DNA of 64,000 nucleotides from Romboutsia faecis (GTDB lineage Bacteria; Bacillota; Clostridia; Peptostreptococcales; Peptostreptococcaceae), in the NCBI RefSeq assembly GCF_014323405.1, contig NZ_JACRWE010000001.1:124001-188000 (forward strand), given 5' to 3'. The notes below the pieces were generated by a model. It saw only the letters and a list, made by a program, of their open reading frames with translations. It was not told the origin of the DNA and searched no databases. A program made the position numbers and the translations under genes. This document shows, one piece after another, positions 7,594 through 16,526 of the stretch (the first letter of the stretch is position 1; every line of letters starts with the position of its first letter).

Positions 7594-8499
7594 TGCTTTA
7601 ACAGTTAATACTTCTAGTGATTTACTTTTCTTCTTTATAAATTTTAAAGAAAAAGTTATTTGACAGCATTCTTCTGTATTTTCTTGTATTACTAGTGCTA
7701 TTTTTTGCAATAATTTAATAGCTTCTTCATAAGTCATATAATCTTTATTTGCTGTAGCATTTATCATGATTTTTTCTGGATATTCATAAGCACCTTTGCA
7801 AATTCTATGCTTTACTAACTTTATCTTCATATCCTCTTCTGAACTTTTTTCATTGACTTTTATAATACTCATCTCTACATCTTGTTCACCTGAAAAAATC
7901 CACTTCATATCTTCATAATCAACATTTAAACTACAAGTAAACATTAAATTGTCTATAAATAAATCTATTATTGAACGTATAATAAAGTAGTCGTCAATTT
8001 TATCATCTAGGTATTTTATATTTCCAAAAACTCTATTATTAGAAATATTTATTGACGCTCCAATAACCTTGTTTATCTTTTTCATAAAAAATCTATAATT
8101 TATATTGCTGTTATTTTGTGTGTTTATAATAATTGGTATTACTAAAATATTGCTCTTTTTAGCCATTTTTCCTAATTCAATAAGAATATGTACAGACGAT
8201 AAATCACAAATATCACATGTTATAAAAACAACTTTTTCATCTTGTATTATTTTGTATATGCTGTCTTTATTTCTATTTACAAGATCTGTTATATGAAAGA
8301 AATCTATTTTAGATGAGTCGTAGCTTTTATCTTCTATAATTAATTTTTCCTTTATATTTTCGTTAATATCAGTGTCTTTTATATCAATTGCACATAATTT
8401 TATATATTCTTTATTATTATTAGCTAACTTATTTACTATATCTATACCTTTTATACCTATTCCAATAAATTTAATATTATCCAAATTATTAATATCCAT
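7591..8499 (-). CDS. Divergent FtsZ/tubulin-like protein with degenerate GTP-binding signature
   Basis: The 302-aa protein aligns by eye with FtsZ along its whole length. IKFIGIGIKGIDIVNKL corresponds to the N-terminal Rossmann strand and GGGGGNAVN loop. VVFITCDICDLSSVHILIELGKMAKKSNILVIPIII corresponds to the region with the tubulin signature GGGTGTG and the following helix and strand. LNVDYEDMKWIF corresponds to the FtsZ block LINVDFADVKTIM, and IMINATANKDYMTYEEA to the C-terminal domain. The glycines of both nucleotide loops are largely lost (the signature reads CDICDLSS), so GTP hydrolysis is doubtful. ATG 8499 is preferred over GTG 8511 because AGAGGTG lies 9 nt upstream. It is last in a probable three-gene operon. 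Confidence 0.6.
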   Translation of the reverse strand: MDINNLDNIKFIGIGIKGIDIVNKLANNNKEYIKLCAIDIKDTDINENIKEKLIIEDKSYDSSKIDFFHITDLVNRNKDSIYKIIQDEKVVFITCDICDLSSVHILIELGKMAKKSNILVIPIIINTQNNSNINYRFFMKKINKVIGASINISNNRVFGNIKYLDDKIDDYFIIRSIIDLFIDNLMFTCSLNVDYEDMKWIFSGEQDVEMSIIKVNEKSSEEDMKIKLVKHRICKGAYEYPEKIMINATANKDYMTYEEAIKLLQKIALVIQENTEECCQITFSLKFIKKKSKSLEVLTVKA

Positions 8500-8555
8500 A
8501 ATTAACGACACCTCTATATTATTTATATCCTAAAATCCATTTGATTTGAATTTAT

Positions 8556-8989
8556 TCAGTTCATTCCGTCGTCTTCACCTAACATTTCTAATAAAAAATT
8601 ATAAATCTTCTCTCCACTGCCTTGCATAGTAAATCCTGTAAATGTATAACCATCTGAACTTTCAACTATTATTCTGATTAATTTTCCCCTGCTAATATCC
8701 TCTAAAATTTTTCCTTCTAATCTCTCATCTTCGGTTGAGTATTTAATTATAACTTCATTTAATTTTAGAAAGTAAATAGTTTCTAATATTTCTTTTCGTT
8801 CATAGTGACTTAAGTTATTTTCAATAATTTTTTCATTATCTATTAAGTAAAGTCTCACTGATTGATCTGGATTATCAGAAATCTCCTCATTAAGGCTCTT
8901 AAATTTATCTATAGAAAACAACTTTGCATTATACTTTTTTTCAAAGCCTTATCTACTTCTTCTAATGTATAAGCTTTTTCCCCTTCCAT
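8556..8989 (-). pseudogene. Frameshifted gene of unknown function (A7 tract)
   Basis: A good start (GGGAGGGTAGATT-ATG at 8989) opens a frame reading MEGEKAYTLEEVDKALKK that stops after 26 codons. The remainder is open in another frame to 8556 (FSIDKFKSLNEEIS...EDDGMN). The two frames join if the A7 run at 8935-8941 had one more A, giving a continuous 144-aa acidic, soluble protein. This may be a true frameshift, transcriptional or translational slippage on the homopolymer, or a sequencing error. I do not recognise the family. It lies 28 bp after the permease gene and 56 bp before the FtsZ-like gene, on the same strand. Confidence 0.7.
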
Positions 8990-9017
8990 AATCTACCCTC
9001 CCTTATCATAGAGTATA

Positions 9018-9818
9018 TTATCTTGTCTTATCTTTGAGTATTTGTTTTAGATATTTAAGTCCTTCATTTTTGTTTTTGTGATTCATATTTGGAAATGCTT
9101 TTAGAAGTCTTTTTTGAACTTTAGATTTTTCTTTTACATTTAATATTTTATGATGTATTTCATTTGTTTTAAATTTAATTTTTTCATCTTTATTTCTTAT
9201 GTTATTTAAAGCCTTTGATATGTTTTCTTCTGTAAATCTTTCAAATTTAACTTGTATATCTATCTTTCTTAAGTCTTCTATTGCCTCTTCTAGTCTATCT
9301 AACTTATAACGTAATTTACTTAAAGCATTTAGTGTTATCAAAATGTCTATAAATAAATATATTATCAATATAATTGCAATTAAATACATAAATGTTGGAT
9401 TTATCGAATCTACAATAATTATAACTATTGGATGGATGATTTTCATCAATAAAATACTCATTATTCCAAATAGAATAGAATTTTTTAAGCATATCCTTCC
9501 ATTTATATTAAACCTCCGATTTGAGTAATCCCACCAGGTACTGTGAAATAAAAACTCTAATATAGCCCCGGTTGCATATTCTAATGATGATGTCATTATT
9601 AGCCCCATAGTAAAAATAATTGCTAAATCCCCCGTATAATCTTTTAAAAATAAAATTATAGCTAGTGCTCCTAATCCATATATAGGGCAAATCGGACCAT
9701 TAAGAAATCCTCTATTGGTTACCTTTTTATTGCCTATTGAACAGTAAATAGTTTCACAACACCATCCAAAAAAGGCATATATGAAAAAGTATAGCGTGTA
9801 TTTATATAATAAATCCAT
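9018..9818 (-). CDS. Putative ABC transporter permease (CmpB family)
   Basis: The 266-aa membrane protein begins with the signature of the ABC_trans_CmpB family (PF06541): FFIYAFFGWCCETIYCS, then VTNRGFLNGPICPIYGLGA and a third block near SSLEYATGAILEFLFHSTWWDYS. About five membrane helices cover residues 5-160. The rest is a charged, coiled-coil-prone cytoplasmic tail. The transport role is assigned only by family name and no ATPase partner is nearby. GGAGAG is 7 nt before ATG 9818. It is the first gene of a probable operon with the frameshifted gene and the FtsZ-like gene. Confidence 0.85.
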   Translation of the reverse strand: MDLLYKYTLYFFIYAFFGWCCETIYCSIGNKKVTNRGFLNGPICPIYGLGALAIILFLKDYTGDLAIIFTMGLIMTSSLEYATGAILEFLFHSTWWDYSNRRFNINGRICLKNSILFGIMSILLMKIIHPIVIIIVDSINPTFMYLIAIILIIYLFIDILITLNALSKLRYKLDRLEEAIEDLRKIDIQVKFERFTEENISKALNNIRNKDEKIKFKTNEIHHKILNVKEKSKVQKRLLKAFPNMNHKNKNEGLKYLKQILKDKTR

Positions 9819-9885
9819 GCATTATCTCTCCTATTTCATATGATACTTTAATTATACAACACTCTTAAGGAAAACGCTTTATTAA

Positions 9886-9937
9886 TTCTAAAAGGGCTTT
9901 ATTAAAATAAGAAATTTTTCCTAAAGCCCTTTTAGAA
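9886..9937 (-). repeat. 16-bp inverted repeat upstream of the CmpB-family gene
   Basis: TTCTAAAAGGGCTTTA (9886-9901) and its exact reverse complement (9922-9937) are separated by 20 nt. No clean T run follows on either strand, although T-rich stretches are close. It probably terminates the 74-aa gene upstream on the minus strand; an operator role for the permease operon is an alternative. Confidence 0.5.
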
Positions 9938-10035
9938 GCATAGTTTTTATAACACTAATTAAATAGTTCAATTAGTATTATAACTTTATTTACTTTAATT
10001 TATATAAGCTAGCTATATTAAATAAAATTTGTTAA

Positions 10036-10260
10036 TTATTTTTTAGGAATATTATCTTTTACTGCTTTACCTACATTCTTACCAGTCTTATATGTTTCTT
10101 TTACAATTCCGCCTACACCTTTAACTACATCTTTTCCTACATTTCCTACACTATCTACTACTTCTTTTCCTACGTTTCCTACACCACTTACTATCTCTTT
10201 TCCTACGTCTGTTACAGGTTTAGTAACCTTTTTTACGCTGTCCTTAGCTTTATCTTTCAT
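10036..10260 (-). CDS. Small repetitive amphipathic protein (LEA/apolipoprotein-like repeats)
   Basis: This 74-aa protein is built of 11-residue repeats of the form VGNVGKEVVDS / VGNVGKDVVKG / VGKEIVSG, flanked by lysine-rich ends. It has no Cys and no membrane-spanning segment. The repeat should form amphipathic helices that may lie on a membrane or coat hydrophobic surfaces. I do not know a named function. ATG 10260 is chosen because AGGAG lies 10 nt upstream; the earlier ATG at 10272 directly abuts that site. It is a stand-alone gene. Confidence 0.7.
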   Translation of the reverse strand: MKDKAKDSVKKVTKPVTDVGKEIVSGVGNVGKEVVDSVGNVGKDVVKGVGGIVKETYKTGKNVGKAVKDNIPKK

Positions 10261-10272
10261 ATTATAATACAT

Positions 10273-10615
10273 CTCCTATATTAAATATTGTATAAACCTA
10301 GGTATATGCTTACCTATATTATAATATGATTAATTCTTCATTTAGTTACTAAATTCTACATCCTAATTTCTTTATTGACTCTTCTAGCATATATAATAAG
10401 ACAGGATAGCATAGCCATCCTGCCTTTCGTACAATTGAATATCTTAAATATTATTATCTAAGATTTAACTTGTAATAATTAAATTGTTAAGTGTTATTTT
10501 TTATTAATTGTAAATTGTTATATGTATTCTCTAATAAATTTATAACAAACTAACTCTGTAGTAATATTTTTAATACTTTAAGATCATCCAATTGTACAAT
10601 TTATATTACAATAGC
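10273..10615. other. Intergenic region with a hairpin
   Basis: No gene is apparent. The only structure is a hairpin near 10399-10425 (CAGGAT...ATCCTG), which may terminate the 176-aa gene on the minus strand. Its T run is poor. Confidence 0.35.
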
Positions 10616-11146
10616 TTAAGCTATAGTAATAACAGTTTCATTATTCGCCTTATTAATAGCAAATTCTAATTCTAATAAATCATCATTCATTCTATCAACT
10701 AAATCTTGTAACTCTTTTCTATCAAAATTGAGTTCTGTTACTTTATAATAAGCAGAAGTCGCAGCAGCATCAACTTTTCTAGATTTAGAAGCCTTCGCAT
10801 TGCTTAGTATAGTTTCAAAAATATCCTTTTGATTCCTCATAGTTCTTACTCTATTTAATGCACCTTGAATTGTTATAGACTGACCTAGTACATCTATGTA
10901 AATAGTATTATTTGATTCAGCTATCTTAGTTTTTAACCTATCTATTTCATTTGATAAGCTCATAACTAATTCAAACTCATTTTTAAAATCAAAAGGCTCG
11001 TTGCAAACATATTTTTGGTTGTCTGCTTCTAATATATATGTAGTACTACAATTATCTATGTCTGATAAAGTATACAACTTATTTCTATAAATTTTCTCAA
11101 GCTCAGCAACTTTAATCATAGCTTGGCTAACAGTAAAATTTTCCAT
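10616..11146 (-). CDS. DIP1984-like coiled-coil protein
   Basis: The 176-aa soluble protein opens with an alpha-helical segment (VSQAMIKVAELEKIYRNKL). A central helix (FELVMSLSNEIDRLKTKIAESN), a short beta turn (IYIDVLGQSITIQGALNRV) and a C-terminal helical hairpin (TELNFDRKELQDLVDRMNDDLLELEF) follow. This layout resembles the DIP1984/septicolysin family, where the product is a helical, probably oligomeric protein of unclear role. ATG 11146 is preferred because AAGGAG is 10 nt upstream; the longer frame to 11203 lacks a ribosome site. Confidence 0.55.
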   Translation of the reverse strand: MENFTVSQAMIKVAELEKIYRNKLYTLSDIDNCSTTYILEADNQKYVCNEPFDFKNEFELVMSLSNEIDRLKTKIAESNNTIYIDVLGQSITIQGALNRVRTMRNQKDIFETILSNAKASKSRKVDAAATSAYYKVTELNFDRKELQDLVDRMNDDLLELEFAINKANNETVITIA

Positions 11147-11302
11147 GTAAATATCACTCCTTAGATATTTTATTCTCGTAAATAAATAATACCACACTAT
11201 CAATATTAATAATATATGTTAATACTTTTTAAGTGTATAAGTTATGTCTAACAAAAGTTAAGGGCATGAATTAAATTCATGCCCAAGCTTTTGAGTACAG
11301 TA

Positions 11303-12148
11303 TTATCTACTTAAACAAGCTAATCCTAGCACTTCTGGTCCAGAGTGACATGCCACGCAAGCACCTATTTGTACTATATATACATTTCTTGGATTTAACT
11401 TTTCTTTTACTTTTTCAACGAATTGTTCTCTTAATTCTAAATCATCACCAAAAGCAACATAAACATCTATATCTGAAAAGTCGCCGTTAACTTCTTCCGC
11501 TAATTTATCCATAAGAGCTGGTACTATTTTTTTACTTCCTCTTACTTGAGACCTTTGCTTAACTAAACCATCTTCTATTTTAAGAATAGGTTTTATATTA
11601 AGTAAAGTACCTACTGCGGCCTTAGCCCCTGATATTCTTCCACCTTTGTGTAAGTAGTCAAGTGAATCAACTGAGAAATAAACTTGTACCTTATCTTTTA
11701 ATTCTTCTAATTTTGATAATATAGTTTCAATATCTTTACCATCTTCGGCCATTATAGCAGCTTCCTTAATCAGCATACCACCACCAATACTCAAACTATA
11801 AGTATCAAATATATATAATGGACCTTCTATATCATTTTTTGCTAGCATTGCTGATTGATATGTTCCTGAACCAGCAGATGAACCTGCTAAATATAAAACT
11901 TTTTTACCTTCGCTTAAATACTTATTGAATACTTCAGTAAATGTAGCATAAGTTATTTGAGATGTCTTAGGCATATCTTTAGACTCTCTTAGCATCTTAT
12001 AGAATTCATCTCCACTAAGATCAACTCCTGCTTTATATTCCTTTTCTTCAAATATTATAGTCGCAGGTAACACGTCTATATCATATTTATCAACTATATC
12101 TTGTGGCACATCATTCATAGTGTCACATATTATTTTAATATTATTCAT
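11303..12148 (-). CDS. DegV family fatty-acid-binding protein (copy 1)
   Basis: The 281-aa protein has the two-domain DegV fold: IKIICDTMNDVP at the N-terminus, the lipid-carboxylate binding segment MPKTSQITYATF (about residue 60), the YLAGSSAGSGTYQSA block (about 90) and VDSLDYLHKGGRIS (about 160). DegV/FakB proteins bind a fatty acid and present it to the FakA kinase for acyl-phosphate formation. No fakA gene is in the window. The last block reads CHSGPEVLGLAC rather than the more usual HTGPGxxG. GGGAGTC precedes the ATG. The second DegV gene ends 36 bp upstream on the same strand, so they form a probable operon. Confidence 0.93.
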   Translation of the reverse strand: MNNIKIICDTMNDVPQDIVDKYDIDVLPATIIFEEKEYKAGVDLSGDEFYKMLRESKDMPKTSQITYATFTEVFNKYLSEGKKVLYLAGSSAGSGTYQSAMLAKNDIEGPLYIFDTYSLSIGGGMLIKEAAIMAEDGKDIETILSKLEELKDKVQVYFSVDSLDYLHKGGRISGAKAAVGTLLNIKPILKIEDGLVKQRSQVRGSKKIVPALMDKLAEEVNGDFSDIDVYVAFGDDLELREQFVEKVKEKLNPRNVYIVQIGACVACHSGPEVLGLACLSR

Positions 12149-12184
12149 GTTCTTGACTCCCTTTAGTCGAATTAATTTTTATTT

Positions 12185-13033
12185 TTATTTAAAGCATGTA
12201 AGTCCTATAAACCCCGGTCCTGAATGCGAACACATTGGAGGGTTAATCGTTATTAGAATTAATTCTTTTGGGTTTAATTCTCTTAAAACTGCTTCTTTTA
12301 ATTGTTCTCTATCTTCTAAGTTATCTCCACAACCTATAGCTATCGTTCTATCGCTAAAGTCTTCTCCGCATACTTCTTTAGTACGTTTTATTATAGTTGG
12401 TATTATTTTCTTATTGCCTCTAACTTGACCTTCTTGGAATATTAAACCATCCTTTACAGTAAGCATAGGTCTTAAGCTTAACATATTTCCAACTAAAGCT
12501 TTTCCATTAGATATTCTTCCACCTTTTTTAAGGTATTCTAATGAATTCATAGACATAGATACGAATACTCTATCTCTTAAAGATTCTAGTTCTTTTAAAA
12601 CCTCTTCTATACTTGCACCTTCATTTAACATTCTAGCAGCTGTTAATACTAACATACCGCATCCAAAACATATACTCATACTATCAAATATATGAATATC
12701 ACCTTCAACATCTTTACTTGCAAGAACTGCTGATTGATATGTTCCAGATGATTTTGATGAACCGGATATATATAAAACTGTTTTACCATCTGCTACATGT
12801 CTATCAAATATATCCTTAAAATCTATATAAGTGGCTTGAGAAGTTTTTGGCATTTCCTTAGCTTCTCTCATCATTACATAAAATTGTTCATCAGTTATAT
12901 CAATATCTCTATATTCTTTTCCATCAACTCTAACAGTCAGTGGCACTACTTCAATCTCATACTGCTTAGCTAACTCTCTCGGCATATTTGCTATTCCATC
13001 ACATATTACCTTTACGCTGTTGTTTTTCATCAT
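12185..13033 (-). CDS. DegV family fatty-acid-binding protein (copy 2)
   Basis: This 282-aa paralogue of the next gene shares the same blocks: VKVICDGIANMP, MPKTSQATYIDF, YISGSSKSSGTYQSA, MNSLEYLKKGGRIS and the C-terminal HSGPGFIGLTC. The two proteins have diverged well beyond a recent duplication, which suggests different acyl-chain preferences, as is known for FakB1 and FakB2. It is the first gene of the pair; ATG 13033 follows a GAGGGC ribosome site. Confidence 0.93.
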   Translation of the reverse strand: MMKNNSVKVICDGIANMPRELAKQYEIEVVPLTVRVDGKEYRDIDITDEQFYVMMREAKEMPKTSQATYIDFKDIFDRHVADGKTVLYISGSSKSSGTYQSAVLASKDVEGDIHIFDSMSICFGCGMLVLTAARMLNEGASIEEVLKELESLRDRVFVSMSMNSLEYLKKGGRISNGKALVGNMLSLRPMLTVKDGLIFQEGQVRGNKKIIPTIIKRTKEVCGEDFSDRTIAIGCGDNLEDREQLKEAVLRELNPKELILITINPPMCSHSGPGFIGLTCFK

Positions 13034-13224
13034 TTTGCCCTCATATTATCTAAATTTATTATTAACCTACTTTATACTACTTGATTATATCATAAATAAT
13101 TTTAGATAAATATATAAAAATCTGTAAATTCCGATACAATTATGTCACTTTATGTATAATAATACTTTTATAATTTCAAATCAAAACAAACTATACAATT
13201 TAAATTAAAACAAAAGTAAATCTA

Positions 13225-13270
13225 AAAAGAGTATAGTATTAAAAGCTTAAGCTTTTAATACCACACTCTT
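13225..13270 (-). terminator. Terminator of the zinc-ribbon gene
   Basis: GAGTATAGTATTAAAAGC and GCTTTTAATACCACACTC pair with only minor mismatches. The minus strand continues into TCTTTTTAG. It directly follows the stop codon at 13277. Confidence 0.8.
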
Positions 13271-13276
13271 AATAAC

Positions 13277-13474
13277 CTACTCTTCTTCATCTTCCATATA
13301 GTCTTCTACTTCAAATCCACATGATGGACACTTGTATGTATCAAGGACATAGTGATAATCTTCTCTTACTTCATTTTCACTACCTTCATTTATAATTTCA
13401 AAATCGTCGCCTTCTTCGTGTTCTATTAAGTCCATAACTTCTATTATGCACTTTGGACAGTACATTGTTGCCAT
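13277..13474 (-). CDS. Small acidic zinc-ribbon protein
   Basis: This 65-aa protein has two CPxC knuckles, YCPKC at residues 5-8 and KCPSC near residue 50, which should bind one zinc ion. It ends in a very acidic tail (VEDYMEDEEE). ATG 13474 is chosen because GGAGG lies 7 nt upstream; the longer frame has no ribosome site. Small stand-alone ribbons of this kind are common in Clostridia and have no assigned role. Confidence 0.75.
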   Translation of the reverse strand: MATMYCPKCIIEVMDLIEHEEGDDFEIINEGSENEVREDYHYVLDTYKCPSCGFEVEDYMEDEEE

Positions 13475-13709
13475 AGTATTACCTCCATAAAAATATTCTT
13501 TATATATATTAACATATTTTTTCAATAAATTCTTCCTCATATTTTAATATGATAATATGAGGGACTTTCTATTCTCTTTAATTCTTAAGCAATTTATAAG
13601 TATAAAAAACTAAGTTTGTAAATCTAATGTTACTATAATGTAAATTTAAACCTATTCATAATATGTTATAATATTTACAAATTTAAACAACAGTAGAGAG
13701 GTGTTTGTA

Positions 13710-13919
13710 ATGGAAAAGAAACAATATGTTTGTCCAAAATGTAACAATACATCCTATGAAAATGATCAGTTTCAAGCAACTGGCGGTAACTTAGCTAAAA
13801 TATTTGACGTACAAAATAAAAAATTTATTACCATAAGCTGTAAAAAATGCGGTTATACAGAATTATATAAAGCAACGTCTTCAGATGGTTGGAATATATT
13901 AGACTTCCTTATAGGATAA
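13710..13919 (+). CDS. YpzJ-like zinc-ribbon protein
   Basis: The 69-aa protein has VCPKCNN at the N-terminus and SCKKCGYTELYK near residue 50, the pattern of the zinc-ribbon nucleic-acid-binding YpzJ family (PF09855). ATG 13710 is preferred over GTG 13701 because AGAGAGGTG forms the ribosome site. It is monocistronic with its own terminator. Confidence 0.8.
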   Translation: MEKKQYVCPKCNNTSYENDQFQATGGNLAKIFDVQNKKFITISCKKCGYTELYKATSSDGWNILDFLIG

Positions 13920-13967
13920 ATACACTAATAATCATTTATTCGGTTTTTAAATCTAAAGACTATTGTA

Positions 13968-14030
13968 AATAAAAATTTCCAGTAATACATATAAATAATT
14001 TTTAAGATCACTGGAAATTTTTATTTATAG
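13968..14030 (+). terminator. Terminator after the YpzJ-like gene
   Basis: AATAAAAATTTCCAGT (13968-13983) and ACTGGAAATTTTTATT (14010-14025) form a long stem. T-rich sequence on the plus strand and A/T runs on the other make it usable for the convergent CDF gene too. Confidence 0.75.
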
Positions 14031-14083
14031 CTTTAACCTGACTTATTAAAATATATGATTAGTATTTAATAGGCACTTTATCA

Positions 14084-14992
14084 TTAATCTAATCTTTCTA
14101 TATTTACAGGATTAACATGAACCATACAGTGTTTTACTAAAGGAAATTCTGATTCTACTTTATTGTGAACATTTTCTGCTATATCATGAGCTTTATCTAA
14201 TCGTAACTTTCCATCCACTGATATTTCAATGTCTAAGTAAATTTTAGACCCGAATATCCTAGTTTTTATTTCATCTATATTATGAACCCCATCTTGAGAC
14301 ATGATTACTTCTTTCATTTTTTCTATTGTTTCTACATCACAAGATTTATCTATTAATTTATTAATACCATCTTTAAATATATCGCATGAAGCTTTTATTA
14401 TAAATAAACAGATTATTAAGCTTGCAAGTGGATCAAATATTGGAAATCCCATCCTTGCACCGAATATACCTATAAAACTACCTACAGAAGACAAAGAGTC
14501 TGATCTATGGTGCCACGCATCTGCCATAAGTGCACCCGAATTAATTTTTTTAGCAGCATGACGTGTATACCAGTACATTCCTTCTTTAACTAATATAGAT
14601 ACTATAGCCGCTACTAAAGCTATCTTACCAGGTACTTGTAAACTACCTTCACTACCTACAAATATTTTTTCTATACCTGAAAAACCTATCCCTACTCCTG
14701 TTGCAAATAATATACACGCAAGTATTATACCCGCCACACATTCAAGGCGTTCATGACCGTATTGATGCTCTTCATCAGCTTCCTTACTAGAAATATTAAC
14801 TCCTATCATAACAATTATTGTACTAAAAACATCAGAAGCAGAATGAACTGCATCAGAAATCATAGCACTCGAATTTGCTACAAATCCAGCAAAGAATTTA
14901 AAGCCTGATAATAATATATTCACTATAATACTATTAGTCGAGACCTTCATTGCTATTTGCTTGTCTCTGTTATTATTTGTTGTATTTCTCAT
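14084..14992 (-). CDS. Cation diffusion facilitator (CDF) metal exporter
   Basis: The 302-aa protein has six membrane helices followed by a cytoplasmic ZT dimerisation domain. Metal-site residues are visible in MISDAVHSASD (helix 2, about residue 44) and MADAWHHRSDSL (helix 5, about 155), giving the DxxxD/HxxxD pair of CDF transporters. The C-terminal domain contains HNIDEIKTR and HCMVHVNP. CDF proteins export Zn2+, Co2+, Ni2+, Fe2+ or Mn2+ against protons. The upstream leader matches the Co2+/Ni2+-sensing NiCo riboswitch, so Co/Ni export is the best guess. Confidence 0.93.
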   Translation of the reverse strand: MRNTTNNNRDKQIAMKVSTNSIIVNILLSGFKFFAGFVANSSAMISDAVHSASDVFSTIIVMIGVNISSKEADEEHQYGHERLECVAGIILACILFATGVGIGFSGIEKIFVGSEGSLQVPGKIALVAAIVSILVKEGMYWYTRHAAKKINSGALMADAWHHRSDSLSSVGSFIGIFGARMGFPIFDPLASLIICLFIIKASCDIFKDGINKLIDKSCDVETIEKMKEVIMSQDGVHNIDEIKTRIFGSKIYLDIEISVDGKLRLDKAHDIAENVHNKVESEFPLVKHCMVHVNPVNIERLD

Positions 14993-15146
14993 ATCATACC
15001 CTCCCCTATTTTTAACTCTAATAAAACAGTAAAATCAATATTAAATATCTGCGAGATAATAAAATTCTCATATATCTATCCATTATATAAAAAATAACTA
15101 AAACTAAATTAATTTTAGATTATAACTTCTATTAAAGTAAAACATA

Positions 15147-15285
15147 GTAAAAAGCACCTATGAGACTACTGTCCCACAGATGCTTATAATATATATGTTT
15201 CCATTGTGGCCCGGCTCATGAAGATTCTTACTTCAATACCTGTTCAATTTGTACTGTGTTTATATACGCAGTTCAAAGAGTTTTT
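15147..15285 (-). promoter_or_regulatory. NiCo (czcD-type) riboswitch with terminator
   Basis: Read on the minus strand, the leader contains GAACAGG, a GAAG...CTTC hairpin, ATGAGCCGGGCCAC and finally CTGTGGGACAG. These are the conserved GCCGGGC and GGGACAG blocks of the NiCo class. The last block sits in the 5' arm of a strong terminator (15147-15186: AAGCATCTGTGGGAC paired with GTCTCATAGGTGCTT, then TTTTT). Metal binding should hold this segment in the aptamer and let transcription proceed into the CDF gene 155 nt downstream. The upstream limit is approximate. Confidence 0.75.
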
Positions 15286-15747
15286 TGACTTCTTAATTGT
15301 TTATGATATATTTTATTCACTATTAAAATTTTTGTGATTAATATCTAAAACTTGTATATTTAAATTAATATTTTATTACTTTTACACCCAATTTATCTGA
15401 TCATCTTTTCTAGAAACTATTCTTTTGTATTTTACATTAGTATATCCTACAACCATACATGTAATTAGTAGTTTCTTAAATATATATTTAGAAATTAAGC
15501 TTCTATTCAGTAACGGTCCTATTAATTAATAAAGATTGGCAGAATAGATTTTGTTTTTTGATAGTTATGATGATATAAAAAATAATCCAGAGTTAGAATG
15601 TATTTTAATCAGTAAACAAAAATATGTATTGGTTACAAAAAACACCAACTTTATTGAAAGTCTTATAGATATCTATTAATTTAGCTAAATCATTGTCTAC
15701 AAGCGCTTCTATTCCAATTGTATTTATACTTATTTAGCACTAGTTAT
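15286..15747. other. Intergenic region with a degenerate coding remnant
   Basis: No intact gene. A plus-strand frame at about 15554-15679 reads FFDSYDDIKNNPELECILIS and ends FIESLIDIY-stop, without a start codon or ribosome site. The minus strand also reads fairly openly here. I interpret it as the tail of a decayed gene; the parent family is not recognised. Confidence 0.4.
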
Positions 15748-16230
15748 TTAATTTGCAGCTGACCTTCTTTTATCTCTTATATTATCTATTATTACAACTA
15801 AAGCTAATATAAATGCTTCATCTTCAAAATCTATATCTACAGTATAATTGTCACTAAAAGCAAACATTTCTTTTTCTATTTTGGCAACAACTTTTGGACC
15901 TTTGTAAATTTTATAGTTATATTCAAAAATGCTACCTTCTATTCTAAACTCCCCATATTTACTATTTACCTCTACCTTAGTTTTTAAAAATGTAAGCTTC
16001 TGATTTACCTTAGCTACTACATTGTTATTTTCAAATATTTCGTAATTTGATAAAAATTTAAGTATAGTTTCTTTTACAAAATAAAGCACTTGATTATTTC
16101 GTTGTATATCGAATTGTAAACCAAAAGTTAAAAATTTATTATCTACAAAAAAGGCATCTTCTTCATATTGATTCTTTATCCAAAAGTCCTCTTTTAATTT
16201 AAATACTTTAGATTTCATATAATATTTCAT
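15748..16230 (-). CDS. LURP-one-related (YxjI-like) protein
   Basis: The 160-aa protein reads as one LURP-one/Tubby-like beta-barrel: YYMKSKVFKLKEDFWI, the LQFDIQRNNQVLYFVK strand pair, FLSNYEIFE, VAKVNQKLTFLKTKVEV, FRIEGSIFEYNYKIYKG, and a hydrophobic C-terminal helix (EAFILALVVIIDNI). The family shares the Tubby fold and is suspected to bind lipid or act in signalling; no enzymatic role is known. GAGGAG precedes the ATG. Sequence on both sides is decayed, so it appears isolated. Confidence 0.85.
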   Translation of the reverse strand: MKYYMKSKVFKLKEDFWIKNQYEEDAFFVDNKFLTFGLQFDIQRNNQVLYFVKETILKFLSNYEIFENNNVVAKVNQKLTFLKTKVEVNSKYGEFRIEGSIFEYNYKIYKGPKVVAKIEKEMFAFSDNYTVDIDFEDEAFILALVVIIDNIRDKRRSAAN

Positions 16231-16526
16231 ATTTACTCCTCTATAACATATATTTTAGTTTAAACTTAATTTTTATATTTTGATAAAAAATACAGTTTTA
16301 TATCATAATATTAATATTTAAATGATGCTGGTGCAACTACAAATTTCGCTGTACTTGGTGTACTAAAAATAACAAAACTAACATTACCAAAAATATTTAT
16401 TTGCAATATCCTTGTAATAAAGCTCATATTGAATCGATAAGTGATGAAATATTTAAAATAAATAACGATACATTAAATTTATTAAGGGATACTTATGATT
16501 ATCGTAATTCTAATTAAAAAGAATTA
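16231..16526. other. Intergenic region with coding remnants
   Basis: Short plus-strand open stretches are seen: LNDAGATTNFAVLGVLKITK near 16319, and ESISDEIFKINNDTLNLLRD ending at a stop near 16517, in different frames and without starts. They look like fragments of a decayed gene. No intact gene is supported. Confidence 0.4.
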
